DNA from: Rathayibacter caricis DSM 15933
GTDB lineage: Bacteria > Actinomycetota > Actinomycetes > Actinomycetales > Microbacteriaceae
Direction: 5' to 3'
Length of the DNA stretch: 64,000 nt
NCBI RefSeq assembly: GCF_003044275.1
Contig: NZ_PZPL01000001.1
Location: 372,001 to 436,000, forward strand
The notes beneath the pieces are model-generated. The model was not told the origin of the DNA. It searched no databases and was given only the letters and a program-made list of their open reading frames with translations. Position numbers and translations under genes: made by a program. Of the stretch, positions 41,495 to 49,749 are shown piece by piece (the first letter of the stretch is position 1; the number at the start of each line of letters is the position of its first letter).

Positions 41495-42073
41495 TCAGGC
41501 GCGCGCTGCGCGCAGCGTCTCGAGCGACTGCTGCACCGCGCGGCGGACGTCGCGGTCGGGGTCGCGCAGCATCGCGGTCAGCGTCTGCTCCACGCTGGCC
41601 GCGAACTCGCCCTTCTCGTCGCGTCCGGAGCCGATGCCCGCGATCGCGACGGCGACCAGCGCGCGCGCCCCGGCACTCCGCACGCGGGCGTGCTCGTCGG
41701 TGGTCAGCCGCGACAGCTTCTTCTGGCCGCCGAGGATCCGCTCGGCGCAGACCCGCGCGCACATCTCGCGGACCCGCCACGACGCGTTCGAGAGCCCCGC
41801 GACGACGGCGTCGGCCGCCTGCTCGTCCCACACGTAGAGCAGGGCGCGAGCACCCCAGAGCTCCGGCCAGTACAGCGACGGCGCGCCCTTCAGCACGCCG
41901 TCGGCGTGCTCGCCGCCGACGGTCAGGAGGAACGACTCGCCCTCGTACCCGCCCGTCAGCAGCGACGCGGAGCGCAGGGCCACGGTCTGCTCGCCCTGGC
42001 GGGCGACCTGGGCGCGCAGGCGCTCCTCGAGGGGGTCGGTCAGGGTGACGGGGTACTCGCTGTCGGATGCCAT
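41495..42073 (-). CDS. HEAT-repeat domain protein
   Basis: 192 residues from ATG 42073. Helical repeats are visible: LWGARALLYVWDEQAADAVVA, NASWRVREMCARVCAERI, HARVRSAGARALVAVAIAGI and DRDVRRAVQQSLETLRA. Such proteins are protein-binding scaffolds. No enzyme domain is seen. It is convergent with the ABC operon, only 9 bases from the DUF4862 stop, without an obvious terminator. Confidence 0.8.
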   Translation of the reverse strand: MASDSEYPVTLTDPLEERLRAQVARQGEQTVALRSASLLTGGYEGESFLLTVGGEHADGVLKGAPSLYWPELWGARALLYVWDEQAADAVVAGLSNASWRVREMCARVCAERILGGQKKLSRLTTDEHARVRSAGARALVAVAIAGIGSGRDEKGEFAASVEQTLTAMLRDPDRDVRRAVQQSLETLRAARA

Positions 42074-42118
42074 GTGGCTTCCCAGCGTAGTCGCGCGGGT
42101 CGGATCCGGCCCGTCCCG

Positions 42119-42775
42119 CTAGCGCGGTCGCCGCGTCAGGAGGAGGTGCACCACTCCGGACGGCGAGGGCGTCGCCTCGACCGAGTAGCGCTCCTCCAGG
42201 CCCTCGAGTCCGTCCCAGAGCCGCTCGCCCCGGCCGAGCACGATCGGCACGACCACCACGTGGAGGTGGTCGATCAGATCCGCCTCGAGGAACTGCCGCA
42301 CGGTCGCGACGCCGCCGCCGATCCGCACGTCGCCGCCGCCCGCCAGCTCCCGCGCCGTCGCGAGGGCGGTCGCCGGATCGGCGTCGACGAAGTGGAAGCT
42401 CGTACCGCCCGCCATCTCGAGGGTCGGCCGCGGATGGTGCGTCAGGACGACGACCGGCGTGCGGAAGACCGGATCCTCGCCCCACCAGCCGCGCCACTGC
42501 TCGTCCTCCCACGGTCCGCGCTGGGGACCGAACTTGTTCCGGCCCATGATCTCGGCGCCGATCCCCTCACCCCAGGCGCTCGCGAACGCGTCGTCCACCC
42601 CGCGCGAGCCCGGTCCGTCGCCGGGTAGCCCCATGTCGCGGAAGGTCCGGGTGCCCATCGCCCAGCCCATCAGCCGGTGGCCGGCGTGACCGAAGGGGGC
42701 CTCGAGCGTCTGGCCCTCCCCCGCGCCGAAGCCGTCGAGCGAGATCGAGAAGTTGTGCACGCGGACGAGGGACAC
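42119..42775 (-). CDS. Dihydrofolate reductase-like (RibD C-terminal) protein
   Basis: 218 residues from ATG 42775. RibD_C/DHFR fold: VHNFSISLDGFGAG, GRNKFGP, PVVVLTHHPRP and VRIGGGVATVRQFLEADLID (the GG nucleotide motif), ending HLLLTRRP. This subgroup is common in soil actinobacteria and is distinct from FolA; the substrate is unknown. A single-gene unit. Confidence 0.88.
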   Translation of the reverse strand: MSLVRVHNFSISLDGFGAGEGQTLEAPFGHAGHRLMGWAMGTRTFRDMGLPGDGPGSRGVDDAFASAWGEGIGAEIMGRNKFGPQRGPWEDEQWRGWWGEDPVFRTPVVVLTHHPRPTLEMAGGTSFHFVDADPATALATARELAGGGDVRIGGGVATVRQFLEADLIDHLHVVVVPIVLGRGERLWDGLEGLEERYSVEATPSPSGVVHLLLTRRPR

Positions 42776-42853
42776 GGGAGCCTCCGGAGGTCGGGTTCGC
42801 GGCTCAGAGTAGGGGCGCCGTGCGCCGGAGGGGAAGAGGCTCCGCGTCGTGGA

Positions 42854-43114
42854 TCAGTGCTCGTACACGTCGCGGCGATGCCCGACCGTGACGACCACGA
42901 CGACGAGCACGCCGTCGTCGACCGTGTAGAGGATTCTGTAGTCACCCACGCGGACCCGCAGGCCGGGACGCCCCTGGAGCGCTCGTGCACCCGGCGGTCG
43001 AGGATCCTCGCCGAGCAGTGCGATCACCCCCTGCAACCGCGTGCGGTCCCTCGCGTCGATCCCGCGCAACGTCTTCACTGCGGCCGGCCGCAGCTCGATC
43101 CGGTAGCGGCTCAT
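42854..43114 (-). CDS. RelE/ParE family toxin
   Basis: 86 residues overlapping the antitoxin stop by 4 bases. RelE-type fold: YRIELRPAAVKTLRGIDARD, LLGEDPRPPGARALQG, GLRVRVGDYRILYTVDDGVLVVVVVTVGHRRDVY. The motif RVGDYRILY with the C-terminal HRRDVY is typical of mRNA-cleaving RelE/YafQ-like toxins. Co-transcribed with the Phd-type antitoxin upstream. Confidence 0.92.
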   Translation of the reverse strand: MSRYRIELRPAAVKTLRGIDARDRTRLQGVIALLGEDPRPPGARALQGRPGLRVRVGDYRILYTVDDGVLVVVVVTVGHRRDVYEH

Positions 43115-43359
43115 CCCCAGCCCAGGTCGGCCTTGGCCTGGGCCCAGGGGATGTTCTCGCCCTCCTCTGCGAGCGCCTCATCGAAGGCCCTGACGTCCTC
43201 GAGCTCCTCCAGCGCGTCCCGCATCCGCTCGTACTGCTCCGGGCTGACCACCACCGCCTCCGGCCGGCCGTGCCGCGCGAGGATCACGGCCTCGAGACGG
43301 GACTGCTCGAGGACCTCGGAGAAACGAGCGCGTGCTTCGGAGACGGAAACGGTCGACAT
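43111..43359 (-). CDS. Phd/YefM family antitoxin
   Basis: 82 residues from ATG 43359 (an ATG 8 codons upstream, 43383, is an alternative). Phd/YefM DNA-binding domain: VSVSEARARFSEVLEQSR, AVILARHGRPEAVVVSPEQYERM, then an acidic C-terminal tail that wraps the toxin. It neutralises the RelE-type toxin and represses the pair. ATGA overlap with the toxin gene. Confidence 0.92.
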   Translation of the reverse strand: MSTVSVSEARARFSEVLEQSRLEAVILARHGRPEAVVVSPEQYERMRDALEELEDVRAFDEALAEEGENIPWAQAKADLGWG

Positions 43360-43407
43360 ACCCGGATCGTACGTCCTCGACATTCTTTTGTACAGAACAC
43401 GCCTCCC

Positions 43408-44625
43408 TCACACCGCGTTCCGGCGCATCCGCGCCACCACCAGCACCGGGATCAGCAGCAGCGCCAGCAGGCCGCCGCCCAGGCTCAGCACCGCGAAGTC
43501 CGAGCTCGCGACGACCGCTCCGGAGGCGGCTCCCGCGCCCGCCCCGGACAGGGCGACCAGCACGTCCAGCGACCCCTGCACCCGGGCCCGGTCCGCCGGC
43601 GAGGTGCCCTCGACGACGAGGGCGGTGCCCGAGATCAGTCCGAGGTTCCAGCCCAGCCCGAGCAGCGCGAGCGCGGTGATCAGCAGGGCGAGGGAGTCGC
43701 CGGGCGCGAGCGCGGCGATCGCTCCGGCCCCGAGGAGCACGATCCCCGAGGCGCCCGCCACGGCCGTGGGACCGACGCGGTCGACCAGCGGACCGGTGAC
43801 GAGCGACGGCAGGTACATCGCTCCGATGTGGATCCCGATGACCAGCCCCACGTCGCCGAGGGCGTGATCGTGGGCGAGCATGTGCACCGGGGTCATCGTC
43901 ATGATCGCGACCATGGCGATCTGCGTGAGCACCATCACCGTCGCCCCCACGGGCGCCGCCCCTCGCCGCACCGGTGCCGCCGCGACGGGCGCCGCCGTCG
44001 CGCCGAGGCGGCGGGCGAGCAGGAGCGGGTCGGGCCGCAGGAGCAGGAGGAGGGCGGCGCCCGCCGAGAGGTAGGCCGCCGCGGCGAGCAGGAACGGCCC
44101 CGCGAGCGCCGGCAGCCCGAGGCCGGTCGCGACGACGCCGAGGGGCTCCACGACGGCCGGGGCGGCGACCGCTCCGAGCGTCGTCGAGACCAGCGCGGTG
44201 CTGATCGCGCGGCCGCGGTGCGAGGGCAGGGCGAGGTCGGTCGCGGCGTAGCGGGCCTGGAGGTTGGTGGCGCTGCCCGCGCCGTAGACGACGAGCGAGG
44301 CGAACAGCAGGGCGGCGCTGCCGGTGGCCGCCGCGACGACCACGCCCACCGCGCCGAGCCCGCCCGCGGCGAAGCCGAGCCCGAGTCCGAGCCGACGGCC
44401 GCGGCGCTGCGCCGTGCGCCCGACGAGGAACGCGGCGAGCGCCGATCCGAGCGTGAGGAGCGCTGTCGACAGGCCCGCGAGCCCCTCGCCGCCGAAGAGG
44501 TCCTGCGCGAGCAGCGCGCCGACGGTCGCTCCGGCCGCCAGGCCCGCCCCGCCGAGCACCTGCCCGACGACGACCACGATCAGCGTGCGGCGCTGGACGC
44601 GGGCGCGCTCCGTCTCGTCGTGCAT
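43408..44625 (-). CDS. MFS transporter
   Basis: 405 residues from ATG 44625. Twelve hydrophobic helices. The helix 2-3 loop contains FLVGRTAQRRGRRLGLGLGF and a long Ala/Gly-rich central loop carries basic residues (LLARRLGATAAPVAAAPVRR). The nearest recognisable type is actinobacterial drug or metabolite exporter. No adjacent regulator; the divergent gene encodes a MOSC protein, with a long hairpin between them. Confidence 0.85.
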   Translation of the reverse strand: MHDETERARVQRRTLIVVVVGQVLGGAGLAAGATVGALLAQDLFGGEGLAGLSTALLTLGSALAAFLVGRTAQRRGRRLGLGLGFAAGGLGAVGVVVAAATGSAALLFASLVVYGAGSATNLQARYAATDLALPSHRGRAISTALVSTTLGAVAAPAVVEPLGVVATGLGLPALAGPFLLAAAAYLSAGAALLLLLRPDPLLLARRLGATAAPVAAAPVRRGAAPVGATVMVLTQIAMVAIMTMTPVHMLAHDHALGDVGLVIGIHIGAMYLPSLVTGPLVDRVGPTAVAGASGIVLLGAGAIAALAPGDSLALLITALALLGLGWNLGLISGTALVVEGTSPADRARVQGSLDVLVALSGAGAGAASGAVVASSDFAVLSLGGGLLALLLIPVLVVARMRRNAV

Positions 44626-44708
44626 CCGCCCGGCACCTCCCGCGTCGCGTTCAGGCTACGCGCGGTGCCCGGAGCCGTGGCCGACCTGGGGCGGCCCCCG
44701 ATGCTCGA

Positions 44709-44769
44709 GGGAACCCCGGACCGTCGAGACGTCCCGCTGCACCTGGCTGTCTCGACGGTTCGGGGTTCC
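44709..44769. repeat. Long palindromic element in a divergent promoter region
   Basis: Two 21-base arms, GGAACCCCGGACCGTCGAGA(C) at 44710-44730 and its inverted copy at 44749-44769 with one mismatch, separated by 18 bases. Located between the divergent MFS and MOSC genes, 84 bases from the first and 43 from the second, where a terminator would not be expected. The TCGAGAC ends resemble those of the repeats at 49206-49342. Confidence 0.7.
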
Positions 44770-44811
44770 TTCACCAGCCTCCGCGGGTCGAGCCCGCGTA
44801 GCGTGGAGCGC

Positions 44812-45339
44812 ATGGAAGCCGCCTCGATCGAGATCGTGCGGTTCGTCGTGTCGCCGCTCCACCGCTACGAGGGCCGGCCCGCCGACGGGGCGATCCCGTT
44901 CGAGGGCAACGAGCAGCCCGATCGGATCGAGATCCGCGCCGGGCTCGGCATCGTCGGCGACCGCTACTTCGCGCAGCGGGCCCACCGCACCGCCGCGATC
45001 ACCCTGTTCGCGATCGAGTCGCTCGAGCACGCGGCCGCCGAGCTGCGGACGGCGCCGTTCGACCCGGCGGATGCACGCCGCAACATCACCCTGCGCGGAG
45101 CCGACGTCGACGCGCTCGCCGGCCGCACCTTCGCGCTCGAGCAGGACAACCAGCGGATCGAGTTCCAGGGCGGCCGGCCGGCGAACCCCTGCGCGTGGCT
45201 CGACGTCGCGCTCGCCCCCGGCGCTCACAAGGCGCTGCGACGGCGCGGCGGCGTGCGGACCGCTCCGCTGGGCAACGGCGTCCTCCACCTCGGCCCCGCC
45301 CGGCTGATCCTCCACCGTTCGGAGGACATGCTGATCTGA
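44812..45339 (+). CDS. MOSC domain protein
   Basis: 175 residues from ATG 44812. MOSC fold with the conserved cysteine in GRPANPCAWLDV, plus VGDRYFAQRAHRTAAITLF and DARRNITLRGADVDAL. MOSC proteins bind sulfur from a persulfide or molybdenum cofactor and act in detoxification (YiiM-like) or cofactor maturation. This is a stand-alone MOSC without a fused ferredoxin domain. The substrate is unknown. Confidence 0.9.
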   Translation: MEAASIEIVRFVVSPLHRYEGRPADGAIPFEGNEQPDRIEIRAGLGIVGDRYFAQRAHRTAAITLFAIESLEHAAAELRTAPFDPADARRNITLRGADVDALAGRTFALEQDNQRIEFQGGRPANPCAWLDVALAPGAHKALRRRGGVRTAPLGNGVLHLGPARLILHRSEDMLI

Positions 45340-45400
45340 GCGCTCGGACGAGCCTCTAGGCTCGCTCCGACCACTCACCCCCGATCGAAGGAGGCGCTCC

Positions 45401-46468
45401 GTGCCCCGAGGCCTCCGCTCACTCGCCCTCGGTGCCCGCACCCGCGTGCGCGAGGCGTTCGCCACCGCCCGGTCCCGCCGCCGCGATCCGCGCCGCCGCT
45501 ACAAGCGCACCGACGTCTCGGTGCAGCGCGTCCGCCACGAGGACGTCTGGGCCCGGGTCAGCACCGTCGGCCGCACCGGCGAGCGCACCTTCGTGCTGGT
45601 CCCCGGCATCGGAGTGGCGGCCACGTACTTCGAGCGCCTCGCGCCCGCGCTCAACGAGTTCGGCCCCGTGCACGCCCTCGATCTGCCCGGATTCGGCGGC
45701 GTCCCGCACCCGCCGCACGCCCGGCACATGAGCATCCCCGACTACGCCGCGCTCGTCGGTCGGGTGATCGACGAGCTGGGCCTCGTGGACCCGGTCGTCC
45801 TCGGCCACTCCATGGGCACGCAGGTCGTCGCCGAGCTGGCCGCCCAGCGCCCCGAGCTCACGACGATCGTGCTGCTGGGCCCCGTGATGAATCGGCACGA
45901 GCGCCGCGTCCCGATCGCGGGCCTCCGCTTCGCGCAGTCGAGCCTGCGCGAGCCCCGCCGGGTGGCCCTGCTCGCCGTCGGCGCCTATCTGCTCTGCGGC
46001 CCGCGCTGGTTCTCCCGCGTGCTGCCCGAGATGATGCACTACCCGATCGAGGACAGGGTGCCGCGGATCCGCGCGTCGGCCCTCCTCATCCGCGGCGAGC
46101 ACGACCGTCTCGTGCCCCGGAAGTGGATCGAGGAGCTGGCGGAGTCGATGCCGCACGCCCGCGCGTGGGAGATCCCCGGCGCCGCCCACTCCGTCATGCA
46201 CGCGCACGCCGAGGAGGTGGCGAGGCTCTGCGTCGAGCACGCCCGCGCTCCGCAGCCCGATCGCGACGAGGCCGAGCTGAAGCGCTACCCCGACGCCGAG
46301 ATCGACCGCTCCGAGGAGGACGCTCCGATCGCCGATCCGCTCGGCGCCGCCCGCGGCCGCGTGACCGAGCTCGTCGGCATCCTCACCGACGACGACTCGC
46401 TCATCGCCGAGGGCAAGACCCAGCACGCCGAGGCCACCGATCCGGCCGCGCTGCGCGACGACGCGTAA
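45401..46468 (+). CDS. Alpha/beta hydrolase
   Basis: 355 residues from GTG 45401 with an AAGGAGG ribosome binding site. Alpha/beta-hydrolase domain: oxyanion region LVPGIGVAATYFERL, nucleophile elbow GHSMGTQ (Ser), acid in RGEHDRLVPRKW and histidine in GAAHSVMHAH. The N-terminus is short and basic and a charged C-terminal tail of about 70 residues has no known domain. Probably a cytoplasmic esterase or lactonase with unknown substrate. Confidence 0.9.
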   Translation: MPRGLRSLALGARTRVREAFATARSRRRDPRRRYKRTDVSVQRVRHEDVWARVSTVGRTGERTFVLVPGIGVAATYFERLAPALNEFGPVHALDLPGFGGVPHPPHARHMSIPDYAALVGRVIDELGLVDPVVLGHSMGTQVVAELAAQRPELTTIVLLGPVMNRHERRVPIAGLRFAQSSLREPRRVALLAVGAYLLCGPRWFSRVLPEMMHYPIEDRVPRIRASALLIRGEHDRLVPRKWIEELAESMPHARAWEIPGAAHSVMHAHAEEVARLCVEHARAPQPDRDEAELKRYPDAEIDRSEEDAPIADPLGAARGRVTELVGILTDDDSLIAEGKTQHAEATDPAALRDDA

Positions 46469-46474
46469 GGCCGC

Positions 46475-47515
46475 TCAGGACTCCTCGCCCACGATCTCCT
46501 CGCGGATCCGGCGCAGGTCCTCGGCGAGCGCCCCCACGAGGATCCAGTGCTCGGGATGCGGCGTCGCGATCACCAGCGGCGCCGTCAGCGCGGGCAGCTC
46601 GTCGGTGATGACCTCCGGCTCCGGCACGTCGACCGCCGACTGCACGAGCAGCCGCAGGTCGTGCGCCGCCCGGTGCAGCTGCACCGCGATGTCGGCGATG
46701 GTGGGCTCGCGCACCAGCTCCACGTCGTAGAGGTCGTGCACGGTGCGGGTCATCCCGCGCACGCGTGTGACGATCCGGCCGAGCCGCGGAGTGACGGAGT
46801 CGAGCGCCGCGAGGCGGTCGCGGTGGGCGGAGCGGCGCGGATTGAGGCGGAGCGACTCCTCGCCCGTGACGATCGCCGCCTCGGCCTTCCCCTGCATGGT
46901 CTGCAGCAGCCGCGCGTTGATCAGCAGCTCGTCGAGGCGCCGCCGCTGCACCGGCGCCTGGAGGGCGTCGGCCAGGTCGTCGAGCGCCGCGGCGAGCTGC
47001 GCCGTGAGGTCGCCGACCGCCCTCTCGGCGGGCCCCAGCGCGACCGGCGGCACGAGGAGCCCGTTGACGACGACTCCGACCGCCGCGCCGATCAGCGTCT
47101 CGACGATGCGGTCGAACGCGTAGTTCGGAGTGACCGCGCCGACCGAGAGCACGAGCATCGCGCTGATCGGGATCTGCACCGCCGAGGCCGGCGTCAGCCG
47201 CACCGCCCAGCCCACCGCGATCGCGGCCACGATCGCGATCAGCACGATCACGCTCTCGCCGCCGAACAGCGTCCCGATCACCGAGCCGAGGACCACGCCC
47301 AGGATCACCCCGACGCTGCGCTCGAGCGCCTTCGCGAACGACTGGTTCACGCTCGGCGCGACGACGAGCAGCGCCGCGATCGCGCCGAACACGGGCAGCG
47401 TGCCGGGGAAGACGGCGGCCGCGATGCCCCAGGTGACGACGGTCGCGACGGCCGTCTTGACCAGCTGCAGCAACGGCGGCCGGGTGGCCACGGTGAAGCT
47501 GGAAGTCAGGCGCAT
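46475..47515 (-). CDS. FUSC family (aromatic acid exporter-like) membrane protein
   Basis: 346 residues from ATG 47515. An N-terminal half with about six hydrophobic segments (ATVVTWGIAAAVFPGTLPVF, GVILGVVLGSVIGTLFGGES, VVNGLLVPPVALGP) is followed by a cytoplasmic helical region ending LAEDLRRIREEIVG. Matches FUSC/ArAE proteins that export aromatic acids or fusaric-acid-like compounds. It is co-directional with and 43 bases downstream of the MarR gene, so a MarR-controlled operon is likely. A second FUSC gene lies on the other side of MarR. Confidence 0.87.
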   Translation of the reverse strand: MRLTSSFTVATRPPLLQLVKTAVATVVTWGIAAAVFPGTLPVFGAIAALLVVAPSVNQSFAKALERSVGVILGVVLGSVIGTLFGGESVIVLIAIVAAIAVGWAVRLTPASAVQIPISAMLVLSVGAVTPNYAFDRIVETLIGAAVGVVVNGLLVPPVALGPAERAVGDLTAQLAAALDDLADALQAPVQRRRLDELLINARLLQTMQGKAEAAIVTGEESLRLNPRRSAHRDRLAALDSVTPRLGRIVTRVRGMTRTVHDLYDVELVREPTIADIAVQLHRAAHDLRLLVQSAVDVPEPEVITDELPALTAPLVIATPHPEHWILVGALAEDLRRIREEIVGEES

Positions 47516-47558
47516 GCGTCCACGGTAGCGAGCGCGCCGGAGCGGAGGCCGGGGGATC

Positions 47559-48074
47559 TCAGCGCTCGTGCGCCGACTCCACGCTCGCGAGCACCGCGCG
47601 GAGCGAGCGCGCCGCCTCGGCCCACTGCGCCGCGGACACTCCCGCCAGCAGCTCGCGCTCGACCGCGAGCACCTCGGGGAACGCCCGGTCGATCAGCTCG
47701 ACACCGTCCTCGGTGAGCGCGATCAGCGCCCCCCGCCCGTCGGCCGGATTCGCCGACCGCACGACGAGCCCGCGCTTCTCGAGCGCGTGCAGCCGCTTCG
47801 TGATCGCGGGAGCGGAGGCGAGCCCGATGGTCCGCAGTGCGCTCGGCGACCGCGGCTCCCCCGCCCGCCGCAGCGTCGTCAGCACGTCGAACTCGCCGCG
47901 GGTGAGCCCGTGGGCGGCGAGCCGCTCCTCCGTCGCCCGCACGACGAGCGCGGAGGCGCGGATCAGCCGGCCGATCACGTCGACCGCCTCGGTGTCGAGC
48001 TCGGGCCGCAGCGCCGCCCAGCCGTCGCGGATCTCGTCGACCGCGTCGCGCGCTGGACTCTCTAAGTGATTCAC
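47559..48074 (-). CDS. MarR family transcriptional regulator
   Basis: 171 residues from GTG 48074. Winged HTH of MarR type: LTRGEFDVLTTLRRAG, SALRTIGLASAPAITKRL and HALEKRGLVVRSANPADGRG with the beta wing. Probable leaderless mRNA: a minus-strand TATACT -10 box lies at 48086-48081, placing transcription start at or near the GTG, and no ribosome binding site is present. It sits between two FUSC-type exporters that are its probable targets. Confidence 0.92.
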   Translation of the reverse strand: MNHLESPARDAVDEIRDGWAALRPELDTEAVDVIGRLIRASALVVRATEERLAAHGLTRGEFDVLTTLRRAGEPRSPSALRTIGLASAPAITKRLHALEKRGLVVRSANPADGRGALIALTEDGVELIDRAFPEVLAVERELLAGVSAAQWAEAARSLRAVLASVESAHER

Positions 48075-48109
48075 GAGTAAAGTATATCTGGTTCACCCGT
48101 GAACCACTT
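48064..48109. promoter_or_regulatory. Overlapping divergent promoters with mirrored MarR operators
   Basis: Inverted copies AAGTGATTCAC (48064-48074) and GTGAACCACTT (48099-48109), matching at 10 of 11 positions, each contain the GTG start of one of the two divergent genes. A second inverted repeat, GGTTCACCCGTGAACC, spans 48090-48105. Between them AGTATATC provides back-to-back -10 boxes (TATACT minus, GTATAT plus). Confidence 0.75.
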
Positions 48110-49196
48110 CCGGCCGGTGCCGCTCGGATCCGCCCGCCGACCCGAGGACGCCATGCCCACCACCCTGCTGCCACCGCTCCCCCACCCCAAGGAGCTCGTC
48201 ACCCTCGGCCCGCACGCCGGCGCCCACCGCGTCGCGCTCCGCGCCGGCGTCTCGATGGCCGTCCCCCTCCTCGTGCTCTGGGCCTTCGGACGCACCGACC
48301 TCGCGCTGTACGCGACGTTCGGCGCCTTCACCGCCCTCTACGGCCGGCAGCACACCCACCGCCCGCGCCTGCGGATGCAGCTCTCGGCCGCCGCCTACCT
48401 CGTCATCGTGGTGACCGTCGGCACCGCCGTCGCTCTGTCGCCCGCCCGCGACTGGCTGATCATCCCCGTGGTGGTCGCGGTCGCCGTCGCCGCCGCGTAC
48501 CTGAGCGACGCCCTGCACTGGCACCCGCCCGGCCCCCTCTTCCCGGTCTTCGCCGTGACGGCGTGCGCCTCGGTCCCCACCGATCCCGCCCGCATCCCGG
48601 AGGCGTTCCTCCTCTCGGCCGCGTCCGCCGCCTTCGCGCTCCTCATCGGAGTGGCCGGAGTGGCCTCCCCTCGCGCCCGCCGCCTTCCGCCAACCCCCTG
48701 GCGCACCTCGTTCCGGGCGGCCGCCACACGCCCCTCGACCCGTGCCGCGATGCTCCGCTTCGGCGCCGTCGTCCTGGTCTCCGGAGCGATCCCCACCGCC
48801 ACCGGCCTCGGCCACCCCTACTGGGCGATGGTCGCCGCCGTCGCCGCCGTGTCGGGCGCCGACACCGCCGCCCGCCTGGTCCGCGCGGGCCACCGGATGC
48901 TCGGCACCGTCGTCGGAGTCGCGATCGCCGCCGCCCTGCTCGCCCTCCCCCTGTCGCCGCTGGCCACGATCGCCGTCGTCGTCCTGCTCCAGGTCCTCGC
49001 CGAGCTCTTCGTCGGCCGCAACTACGGCCTGACCCTCGCCTTCGTCACCCCGCTCGCGATCCTGATGGTCGAGTTGGCCCACCGCACCGACGAGCTCGTC
49101 CTCCTCCGCGACCGCGCCCTCGAGACCGCCATCGGCGTCGCCGTCGGAGTCGCCGCCACGCTCCTCGCGCACGCGGCGTCCTCCCGCCGCCGCTGA
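48099..49196 (+). CDS. FUSC family membrane protein, divergent from marR
   Basis: 365 residues from GTG 48099, accepted as a leaderless start because a -10-like GTATAT ends 12 bases earlier; ATG 48153 (347 residues) is the alternative. About ten hydrophobic segments (LALYATFGAFTALYG, LIIPVVVAVAVAAAYL, YWAMVAAVAAVSGADTAARL, AIGVAVGVAATLLAH), with the FUSC second half LGTVVGVAIAAALLAL. Its regulator is presumably the divergent MarR. Likely exporter of aromatic or other toxic acids. Confidence 0.85.
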   Translation: MNHFRPVPLGSARRPEDAMPTTLLPPLPHPKELVTLGPHAGAHRVALRAGVSMAVPLLVLWAFGRTDLALYATFGAFTALYGRQHTHRPRLRMQLSAAAYLVIVVTVGTAVALSPARDWLIIPVVVAVAVAAAYLSDALHWHPPGPLFPVFAVTACASVPTDPARIPEAFLLSAASAAFALLIGVAGVASPRARRLPPTPWRTSFRAAATRPSTRAAMLRFGAVVLVSGAIPTATGLGHPYWAMVAAVAAVSGADTAARLVRAGHRMLGTVVGVAIAAALLALPLSPLATIAVVVLLQVLAELFVGRNYGLTLAFVTPLAILMVELAHRTDELVLLRDRALETAIGVAVGVAATLLAHAASSRRR

Positions 49197-49205
49197 CGAC
49201 GCCTG

Positions 49206-49342
49206 CTGGTCGAGCAGCCGCCCCGCGGCGCTTCACGACCCCGCGCCCCCTGCTCACTGGTCGAGCAGCCGCGCAGCGGCGTCTCGAGACCCACACCCAC
49301 TACTCACTGGTCGAGCAGCCGCGCAGCGGCGTCTCGAGACCC
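49206..49342. repeat. Tandem palindromic repeats (three copies)
   Basis: Copies at 49206-49240 (degenerate), 49256-49292 and 49306-49342. The last two are identical over TGGTCGAGCAGCCGCGCAGC and the following GGCGTCTCGAGACC, with a 50-base period. Each unit is an imperfect hairpin (GGTCGAG...CTCGAGACC). This unit type is recalled as widespread in Microbacteriaceae genomes. They lie between a FUSC gene and a small hypothetical gene. Confidence 0.85.
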
Positions 49343-49363
49343 TGCGGCTCCTAGGCTCACCGC

Positions 49364-49654
49364 ATGAGCATCGACGCCGCACTGCTCGAGATCCGAGCCG
49401 CCACCGACGAGGTGCGGACCGTCGCCCGCGCCACGGGCGACTCCTCCCGACTCGGAACGGCCGCCTGGCTCGACACCCGCTTCGCCGAGATCTCGAACGT
49501 CCCTGAACTGCGAGCCGCCGCACGCGACGCCCTGCACCTCTGGGGCGGCATGGGCTCCTTCTCGGACGTCGGCTCCGCCGAGGCGCACCACGCCGTCGAG
49601 CGCCTGCGCCTCGCCCTGCGCCGGGCCCTGTCCTGGCGCCTCGTCCTCGACTGA
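49364..49654 (+). CDS. Conserved small protein (possible DUF6966)
   Basis: 96 residues from ATG 49364, immediately after the repeats. Helical and acidic, with LHLWGGMGSFSDVGS near residue 65 and AVERLRLALRRALSWRL at the end; a Gly-rich GGMGSFxDVG loop is the only distinctive motif. Resembles the DUF6966 group from memory, but with low certainty. No function is known; followed by a strong terminator. Confidence 0.6.
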   Translation: MSIDAALLEIRAATDEVRTVARATGDSSRLGTAAWLDTRFAEISNVPELRAAARDALHLWGGMGSFSDVGSAEAHHAVERLRLALRRALSWRLVLD

Positions 49655-49683
49655 CGCCGGCATCGCCCCTCCCGCAGAACGAC

Positions 49684-49719
49684 GAAGGCCCCCTGCTTCC
49701 GGTGAAGCGGGGGGCCTTC
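49684..49719. terminator. Terminator between the small gene and the Ig-repeat gene
   Basis: Hairpin with arms GAAGGCCCCC / GGGGGCCTTC and an inner GCTTC-cggt-GAAGC stem. It lies between convergent genes and can serve both; a near-identical copy is at 52497-52530. Confidence 0.85.
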
Positions 49720-49749
49720 ATCCAACCGTCGAACCGGTCCTCGTCGCGG

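Noticed and set aside
49206..49342. CRISPR array
   Set aside because: Only three units, palindromic, with 13-base spacing and no cas genes.
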